Below are positions 58,402 through 64,000 of a stretch of DNA of 64,000 nucleotides, in pieces (the first letter of the stretch is position 1; the number at the start of each line of letters is the position of its first letter). Under the pieces are notes generated by a model. That model searched no databases, had not been told where the DNA came from, and was given only the letters and a program-made list of their open reading frames with translations. The position numbers were made by a program, and so were the translations under genes. Origin of the DNA: an uncultured Chlorobiaceae bacterium (GTDB lineage: Bacteria; Bacteroidota; Chlorobiia; Chlorobiales; Chlorobiaceae); the NCBI GenBank assembly GCA_903994525.1, contig CAJEXW010000001.1:62001-126000 (forward strand). The letters run 5' to 3'.

Positions 58402-58439
58402 TCCATGATTGAGAGGGCTTTGATCCTCTCAATCATGGA
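58402..58439 (-). terminator. Intercistronic hairpin between pscA and pscB
   Basis: TCCATGATTGAGAGG (58402-58416) and CCTCTCAATCATGGA (58425-58439) form a perfect 15-bp stem with an 8-base loop, followed on the minus strand by GTTTTTGTTTTTACAG. It lies inside the transcription unit and could act as an attenuator or as an mRNA stabiliser for pscA. Confidence 0.85.
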
Positions 58440-58446
58440 TAATGTG

Positions 58447-60642
58447 TCAAGCAATCAACTTAACAAGATAGTCTACAACCTGGGTCAGCAAAACCTGGCC
58501 AGATACGGCAGCATCAGTAACCTGTGGTGGAAGTGGACTGTCGGTCTGATAGAATCCGTTTCCGATAAATAGGAAGACCAACATAAAAACACCACCAAAA
58601 TAAAGGAATGTTCCTGCCATCTTCGAATCAGAAATAGTAAGAACCGGGAAACGGAAATTCACATCGCGATTGAGGAACTTCTTACCAAGCCAGCGAATTG
58701 TCCTTGTCTGAATATCAGCACCCTCAAGCCGGGAACCGCGATCTTCAAACCATACGGCAAAACTGATAAACCAGGTAAGATGACCAATCATCAGAATCGT
58801 CGAAAGATGAGAGCTTGAGAAAATGTTCACCGTCTCAGTCCAGAAGTAATAAAAAATACCTGAGGTGTAGTGGTGAGCAAGATGGGCCACTGAATCCCAG
58901 GACTTGGCATCCGCAGCAGGAACACCGTACATCATCGATGCTATCCATGCTCCATCAATATACCATGCTACAGCAGATAGTCCCTTGATTCCCCATAGCA
59001 TGGCAAACCAGAGCTGATCCTGGATAGAAACACCGCAGGTACCACCATAAACAGGTCCAAGACAAGGGAACGAGTATGAATTCTTCTTCAGTCCAAGGTC
59101 ATCCCACAGCGGAGAGGTATGAGAGAAGAATGCTATACGCACAAGCGCAATTAAGGAGAAGAGTGAACCGGCAACAATAACATGAACCATCACCCAGTCA
59201 TTAATACTTGGATCGGTAAACATCCACTGGAATATGGGAAGCGGTTTAAGCCAGTAGAACGACATCATGATGTTGGTACCAAACATGTTCAGCTCACAGA
59301 TGGTATTCCAGACAATCACTGCATAGACGGAAAGCATGGTGGAAAAACAGAGCGCCATAATCGAACCAAGAATCTTGACCTGTACCTCCTGATCGCGCCC
59401 TTTGGCAACCATAACCGACTTGATCTGGCTGTAAAGGCCATTAAGCTGTATCTTGAGAAGATACTGACCGCCATGGTAAACTCCGGCAAAAACATAGAGA
59501 ACACCGCAAATAATATGGTTGAAGGTTATAAGGTCAATAACCGTCCTGGCCATACCAAATGTTGATCCGTTTTTCGGAAGAATCGCGTATGCTTCAAAGT
59601 CCATAAATTCCTTCGAACCAGAAATGATCCGGCCCCCATCCTGCACAAAATCGTAACTCACACGGTTAAAAGGCTCACCATACAGGTAAAAAGCAAGATT
59701 GTCAAGCTCTTTATAATAAGCTGCAAATGAGGGCTGCTGAAATGCGACAAAGGCGATACACCCAACTGCAATACTTATGTACCCCATTGCAGTAAGGTGA
59801 ACCGAAAAGACGGCTTTCATATCATCATTCAGATGAGTTGCCGCATTCGGCGGATTTTTCCACCAGTACACGCCAAGCACAAAAAAGACAACCGAGAAGA
59901 CAAAAGACATGAAGGTCTCTGCATTGATGGTCTGGAAGTCAGGAAAAGGATCGTGACCAAGAACAAGCCACATCACAAATCCCCAGCCAAGAAAAAGGAG
60001 GGACATATAGACAGCGTGCGGTCCAAGTGCCTCTCTGTAGCTCTTTGCGCTTATTCCGCTGAAAACCACATCCCCAAACTTGCCAAGAAAGCGGAAGTCA
60101 CGGAAATTACCGGTGCGTCCGGTAAACGGGTTGGTGAGGTTATGGGTCCAGTGACGCCATCCACCAAACATCAGAATAGAGCCTGACAGGAGATGAAAGA
60201 GAGCCCAGCCAATAAGCTTGCCGCCTGCAACCTCTATATCTGCAGTTTTTGAACTATAGGTATCAATACCAAGCGAGACCATTCTTGGCTTGATGGTGAG
60301 ATAAAACCAGCTATCGTGAAAACCGGGCGCTCCCCATGGAAAAACCTGAATACCAGCGATATAGTAGATGGCCATCAAAAAGCCGAGAACACCGAGCAGC
60401 GCAAGATGAGCGCCTACAACCTGTTCATCATCAATCTTGTCCGTATCAAAAATCTGGAACCACTTCGTTGTGCGAGTCTCTGTCCGCTGGAACAGAAATC
60501 GTCTCATTTTAGAAGCATCCTGCTCCTTGATCACAGACGGTGCAGCCGCTACGCCATTGCCCTTGGGTGAAGGAGCGTTCCCCTTGGGAGGTGGGACTGT
60601 GCCCTTTGGCTTGACTCCTGCCGGATTCACTTGTTCAGCCAT
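58447..60642 (-). CDS. pscA: Photosystem P840 reaction centre large subunit PscA
   Basis: A 731-residue homodimeric type-I reaction centre core. About eleven membrane helices carry the bacteriochlorophyll special pair P840. The [4Fe-4S] FX ligands lie in PCLGPVYGGTCGVS near residue 530, one Cys pair per monomer, with the dimer sharing the cluster. A Pro/Lys/Gly-rich N-terminus (VKPKGTVPPPKGNAPSPKGN) precedes the first helix. AAGGAGAG precedes the ATG. It starts light-driven ferredoxin reduction in the inner membrane. Confidence 0.99.
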   Translation of the reverse strand: MAEQVNPAGVKPKGTVPPPKGNAPSPKGNGVAAAPSVIKEQDASKMRRFLFQRTETRTTKWFQIFDTDKIDDEQVVGAHLALLGVLGFLMAIYYIAGIQVFPWGAPGFHDSWFYLTIKPRMVSLGIDTYSSKTADIEVAGGKLIGWALFHLLSGSILMFGGWRHWTHNLTNPFTGRTGNFRDFRFLGKFGDVVFSGISAKSYREALGPHAVYMSLLFLGWGFVMWLVLGHDPFPDFQTINAETFMSFVFSVVFFVLGVYWWKNPPNAATHLNDDMKAVFSVHLTAMGYISIAVGCIAFVAFQQPSFAAYYKELDNLAFYLYGEPFNRVSYDFVQDGGRIISGSKEFMDFEAYAILPKNGSTFGMARTVIDLITFNHIICGVLYVFAGVYHGGQYLLKIQLNGLYSQIKSVMVAKGRDQEVQVKILGSIMALCFSTMLSVYAVIVWNTICELNMFGTNIMMSFYWLKPLPIFQWMFTDPSINDWVMVHVIVAGSLFSLIALVRIAFFSHTSPLWDDLGLKKNSYSFPCLGPVYGGTCGVSIQDQLWFAMLWGIKGLSAVAWYIDGAWIASMMYGVPAADAKSWDSVAHLAHHYTSGIFYYFWTETVNIFSSSHLSTILMIGHLTWFISFAVWFEDRGSRLEGADIQTRTIRWLGKKFLNRDVNFRFPVLTISDSKMAGTFLYFGGVFMLVFLFIGNGFYQTDSPLPPQVTDAAVSGQVLLTQVVDYLVKLIA

Positions 60643-61055
60643 TGTATTCTCTCCTTTTTTTGAACATAATTCAGGTTGAAGAAACCAAAAAGAAAAATAT
60701 TACGCCATGAGCCATGCAACACAACCAAGCAATGAAGTCTGCTGATATGAGAAAACAACCATAACAACATCTCCAATGGATCGAAAAGCATTACACATGA
60801 TCAATACCCTCGAATCTATAGAAAAACCAAGTAAGAATCAACATAGTATAGAAAATCTGCCAAGCAAACTACCTTGACACAGTATCAGACAAAATAAGAA
60901 AAATTATTAAATAATAAATTATTTTACCCCGGCATGAAGGGGCTATGGCTTTAATCGTACAGCATGAAATCAGTCAGGGAAACTCCTGAGGCAATGAAGA
61001 TACCTGCCGTGGCGCAATCAAGAGAACTAATCAATTCCGAACACTTTACTAAACC
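60643..61055. other. Intergenic region upstream of pscA and dapF
   Basis: 413 bp without a gene, between divergent pscA and dapF. It must carry both promoters. An AT-rich palindromic block (60901-60925, AAATTATTAAATAATAAATT-type) and a small CCCC/GGGG hairpin next to it are the only structures seen. No promoter can be named with certainty. Confidence 0.6.
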
Positions 61056-61856
61056 ATGAAGATCGTTTTCAGCAAGCTCTCAGGAGCAGGTAATGACTTT
61101 ATTGTTATTGATAACAGAGCCCGGACGGTTCAACTGTCCCCGGCAAAGATCAGGGAGCTCTGCACCAGAGGCACTGGTATTGGAGCCGACGGACTTATTC
61201 TCATTGAACCCTCCACGGGGTTCGACTTTACGATGAAGTATCACAATGCCGATGGATTTCCGGGCTCTATGTGCGGCAATGGCGGAAGGTGTGCGGTTTA
61301 TTTTGCATTTACCATCGGTATGATACCTGCCATGCACGACAGCTATACTTTTGAGGCCAACCGAAACCGGTATGAGGCATGGGTTACCAGCAAGGATACC
61401 GTCAAAATACGCATGCTTCCGCCAATAGAGTTTCGTTATGATCTCGACATTGAGGGATTTCTCTGCCACTCGGTCAATACAGGCTCTCCTCACGTTGTTA
61501 CATACGTTTCTGACCTGAACAGTGTAAAGGTCAATGAAATCGGGAGGAGCATCCGACATCGAACCGATCTTTTTCACGATGGTACCAACGTTAACTTTAT
61601 AGCAATCACCTCTCCTGAATCGCTCTCTATCAGAACCTTCGAACGCGGAGTCGAAGATGAAACTCTCGCTTGCGGTACCGGAGCTGTTGCTGCCGCCTTG
61701 ATGAGTCAACGTCTCGGCAAGATCAGCAACACCTGCGTCAGGGTTCAGGTAAAAAGCGGGGATATTCTAACGGTACAGTTCAATGAAGAGATGAATCAGA
61801 TTTTTCTTACCGGCCCGGCAAAAATTATCTTTGAGGGTAGTTTTACTCTTGATTGA
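61056..61856 (+). CDS. dapF: Diaminopimelate epimerase
   Basis: A 266-residue DapF. The two active-site Cys are in SMCGNGGRCAVYF and ETLACGTGAVAAAL. The N-terminus (KLSGAGNDFIVIDNRA) and NTGSPHVVTYV are typical. It interconverts LL- and meso-diaminopimelate for lysine and peptidoglycan. Confidence 0.97.
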   Translation: MKIVFSKLSGAGNDFIVIDNRARTVQLSPAKIRELCTRGTGIGADGLILIEPSTGFDFTMKYHNADGFPGSMCGNGGRCAVYFAFTIGMIPAMHDSYTFEANRNRYEAWVTSKDTVKIRMLPPIEFRYDLDIEGFLCHSVNTGSPHVVTYVSDLNSVKVNEIGRSIRHRTDLFHDGTNVNFIAITSPESLSIRTFERGVEDETLACGTGAVAAALMSQRLGKISNTCVRVQVKSGDILTVQFNEEMNQIFLTGPAKIIFEGSFTLD

Positions 61857-62087
61857 CTGGTATGATCAAAATAGTTACAATGACCAATTAATAAGAGTCT
61901 GAGGAGAGTTTTTGGGCTGAGGATATTTTTTGTTTTTTTCAGCAACGCATTCACCCACTAAACTTTTTAGACACACAAGAAGTCTCCTTTCATAGAGAAA
62001 CAAAAACATAGAGAGGCGATCAGCAATTTTTTCTTTATCATAAGCATATCGTACAAAAAATTTTCAAAAAAAACTGAAATATAAACT

Positions 62088-62246
62088 ATGGAACAATGGG
62101 TGTGTGTACCATGCGGCTACGTCTATGACCCGGCTGTTGGCGATCCTGACGGAGGAGTGGCTCCAGGGACTTTATTTGAAAATATTCCTGAAGAGTGGGT
62201 CTGCCCGGTCTGTGGAATGGACAAGACATCGTTTGAGCGTCTGTAA
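62088..62246 (+). CDS. Rubredoxin
   Basis: A 52-residue rubredoxin: two CxxC knuckles, CVPC (6-9) and CPVC (39-42), bind a single Fe, with [19 protein letters not shown] between them. It is an electron carrier in oxygen or superoxide defence or other redox reactions. A weak ribosome site precedes the ATG. The 230-bp gap upstream holds no other gene. Confidence 0.96.
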   Translation: MEQWVCVPCGYVYDPAVGDPDGGVAPGTLFENIPEEWVCPVCGMDKTSFERL

Positions 62247-62326
62247 AAAACGGTAAGAGCTCTTTACCCTGTCAAAATGCAGCCCATTTGCTCGGGGTAC
62301 AGAAATGAGTTGTCAATAAATTGTTG

Positions 62327-62355
62327 CCACGGAGTCATGTTGATGGCTCCTGTGG
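62327..62355 (-). terminator. Hairpin after mtgA
   Basis: CCACGGAGTCAT and ATGGCTCCTGTGG form a 12-pair imperfect stem just after the mtgA stop on the minus strand. A second hairpin further on (62250-62272, GGTAA..TTACC followed by GTTTTTT on minus) probably completes termination. Confidence 0.6.
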
Positions 62356-62359
62356 GGCC

Positions 62360-63253
62360 TTAGGGCGTACTGCTGTTTTTGACCTCTTGAGCACCGCTGT
62401 CACCTCCAGAGACGATGGAGCTGCTACTGTCCGCTGATATTGCCTGCTCAAGGAGATATTCCGGTACACCAATCACAACAGAATCCACCGCTGTAGTGTC
62501 CATTGGCGACTCCATAATCACCTCTTTATAATCTGGAACAACTACGCCTCGCTTCCTCATGATAGCGTAAATGATACTGGAACGGTTGTGAACATAGCGT
62601 GAGGAACCCGTCGGTGAAAAAAGAATTGGATTGGGAAGTATGGCCGCAAGTTTCGATGCCTGTTGAGCGGACAATTTTGCAGGAGAGACACCATAGTAAT
62701 GTCGGGCGGCCTGCCCTATCCCAAAGATGCCGTCACCCCATTCCGCTATATTAACGTAGAGCTCCAGAATCCGTCTTTTTGAGAGAGTTCGTTCAAGCCT
62801 CCATGTAAGAATTGCCTCCTTGACTTTACGAATCGGGTTTTTAGATGGGGAAAGATACAGATTCTTGGCAAGCTGCTGACTGATCGTACTGCCACCCATC
62901 TTGAACTTTTTGGCAAGAATATTTTTTTCTATTGCCCGCTCCATCGCCCTGTAATCGAACCCTTCATGTTGCCAAAACTTGTCATCCTCGCCAATCAGCA
63001 CCGCTTTGATAAGATTTTGAGAGACATTCCGTAGAGGAACCCATTTCTGACTGATTGTTTTATCGTAGAGCCCCTCTTGCTGCCACTCAGCCTCACGAAA
63101 CTCCATAAAGGCGGTCTTCTCAGGATTCTCCCCAACAAGCCTTTCAACATCGGGGTAAAAAAAGTAGCGGCCGATGTCGAGAAAAAAAAACGACAACAGA
63201 CAGGTAAAAATGAGTTTGAGAAGCTTTGTATATTTGGCTGGCGTCTTTGGCAC
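62360..63253 (-). CDS. mtgA: Monofunctional peptidoglycan transglycosylase
   Basis: A 297-residue GT51 enzyme: one N-terminal membrane helix (LLKLIFTCLLSFFFLDIG), then the GT51 motifs EDDKFWQHEGFD (catalytic Glu), GGSTISQQLAKNLYLSPSKN and RRILELYVNIAEWGDGIFGI. A Ser/Asp-rich tail follows. It extends glycan strands in the periplasm without cross-linking, and complements the PBP1A in this window. Confidence 0.95.
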   Translation of the reverse strand: MPKTPAKYTKLLKLIFTCLLSFFFLDIGRYFFYPDVERLVGENPEKTAFMEFREAEWQQEGLYDKTISQKWVPLRNVSQNLIKAVLIGEDDKFWQHEGFDYRAMERAIEKNILAKKFKMGGSTISQQLAKNLYLSPSKNPIRKVKEAILTWRLERTLSKRRILELYVNIAEWGDGIFGIGQAARHYYGVSPAKLSAQQASKLAAILPNPILFSPTGSSRYVHNRSSIIYAIMRKRGVVVPDYKEVIMESPMDTTAVDSVVIGVPEYLLEQAISADSSSSIVSGGDSGAQEVKNSSTP

Positions 63254-63306
63254 AGTGGTACATGAAAAGAGAGTTATGCTAAAAACGCGAACCGCTGGAA
63301 GAAAAG

Positions 63307-63379
63307 TGCCCTCGGGCAGACTCGAACCGCCGACCTACAGTTTAGGAAACTGTTGCTCTATCCACTGAGCTACAAGGGC
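63307..63379 (-). tRNA. tRNA-Arg (anticodon CCT)
   Basis: Minus-strand cloverleaf: acceptor GCCCTTG with CGAGGGC (one G-U), anticodon loop TTCCTAA (CCT), T-arm GGCGG-TTCGAGT-CTGCC, discriminator A. Confidence 0.96.
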
Positions 63380-63740
63380 ATGCTTTGATTATTGGTGTTA
63401 CTGACTGCGCAATGTAGTGAAAAAAACTTTTTTCAGAAAAAAAGATAGTATATCGCCTGCGATCACAAACAATCAGTTGCACTATAAAGAGAAAAAAAGT
63501 TGGAATAATCTGAGGTAAGAGACACAATCTGGGTATTCATTGTTTTGGATATCCACCGAAAAAGATTTTTTCCAACGCAATGTTTTTTTCCAGAATTATC
63601 ATTATGTTTCACCATATAGTATTTTAAACAGGGTTTTCCGGCTTTTGACCTGTATAAGCTATCCACGAAAATAGTATCACTCACGGGTAGCATGAATTTA
63701 TGTTGAACCCAAATAACGATTCAAATCAAAGGAGTCTCGT
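63380..63740. other. Intergenic region before the TraF-like gene
   Basis: 361 bp between tRNA-Arg (minus) and the next gene (plus). It must contain both promoters. Short frames here have no ribosome site or family likeness. A run of A and T dominates its first half; nothing else is seen. Confidence 0.6.
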
Positions 63741-64000
63741 ATGAAAAAAATGATGGCGGTGGTTTCATTTGCACTCTCCGTGCCTGTAGTTGCCCAAGGT
63801 GTAGAATTTCAGACTCCAGGAGCGCTGGGTATGGGTGGTGCTGGAGTGGCCCGAAACAACGGCTCTCTAACCTCTTACTGGAATCCAGCCGGTGGAGCTT
63901 TTAATGTCGCCCCTTTTGCCTTGAGTGCTGGTTTTGGAGTTGGTGTCAAAGCAAGTGATGGATTGGCTGAAAATGTTGACAGGTTTTCAAAAATTACTTT
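63741..64000 (+). CDS. TraF/FadL-like outer-membrane protein, 5' part only
   Basis: The gene starts at 63741 after AAAGGAGTCTC and runs off the window with 86 codons visible. A signal peptide (MKKMMAVVSFALSVPVVAQG) is followed by VEFQTPGALGMGGAGVARNN and SLTSYWNPAGGAFNVAPFAL. This 'GMGGAGVA...WNPAG' pattern is shared by the conjugal-transfer-TraF-like (PF13729) and FadL-type outer-membrane families. Export to the outer membrane is likely; substrate unknown. Confidence 0.75.
   Translation, partial: MKKMMAVVSFALSVPVVAQGVEFQTPGALGMGGAGVARNNGSLTSYWNPAGGAFNVAPFALSAGFGVGVKASDGLAENVDRFSKIT

Overview
The window is chromosomal DNA from a green sulfur bacterium (Chlorobiaceae). The evidence is the type-I reaction-centre pair pscA-pscB (57429-60642), the reductive TCA enzyme 2-oxoglutarate:ferredoxin oxidoreductase (korAB, 30684-33601), and the long (686-residue) form of IspG. 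Base composition is moderate rather than GC-rich, so a Chlorobium/Pelodictyon-type genome is likely. The genus is an inference.

Layout. 0.1-4.5 kb: a GltD/NfnB-like flavoprotein, then an outer-membrane protein with CbiM and CbiQ metal-transport components. 4.6-6.4 kb: a haem-bearing predicted outer-membrane barrel and a periplasmic cytochrome c. 6.6-8.7 kb: a radical-SAM DNA-metabolism pair and tRNA-Pro. 9.1-15.0 kb: DedA protein, alpha/beta hydrolase, penicillin-binding protein 1A, guaA and a cupin. 15.04-24.19 kb is an accessory block. It starts with debris (a DUF4143 ATPase tail and a large gene broken by an in-frame stop). It continues as an integron whose integrase gene lies at the high-coordinate end and points toward the array, i.e. 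the 'inverted' arrangement. Four good or fair attC sites and one degraded one separate cassettes that are mostly toxin-antitoxin modules, several of them broken.

24.36-33.6 kb: serB, another PIN pair, two ferredoxin paralogues, alaS, a small Cys-rich protein and korAB. 33.7-37.4 kb: accA (minus), then efp, accB and accC (plus). 37.4-49.6 kb (minus strand): the information-processing cluster, read as tRNA-Thr(TGT)-Tyr-Thr(GGT)-Trp, secE, nusG, rplK, rplA, rplJ, rplL, rpoB, rpoC. 49.6-54.2 kb: a short-chain dehydrogenase, ispG, an FtsB/DivIC-like protein and enolase. 54.4-57.3 kb: an EF-G paralogue and a dolichol-phosphate-mannose-synthase-like glycosyltransferase. 57.4-60.6 kb: pscB and pscA. 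61.0-64.0 kb: dapF, a rubredoxin, mtgA, tRNA-Arg and the start of a TraF/FadL-like outer-membrane protein that runs off the window.

The housekeeping parts fit together as anoxygenic autotrophy: PscA/PscB reduce ferredoxin, ferredoxin drives KorAB in the reverse TCA cycle, and AccABC channels acetyl-CoA into lipids. The most unusual part is the inverted integron, with a palindrome-flanked candidate attI, a first cassette coding for a possible DNA-glycosylase-like protein, and a chimeric antitoxin/ferredoxin scar. No CRISPR array, IS transposase or rRNA gene was seen.
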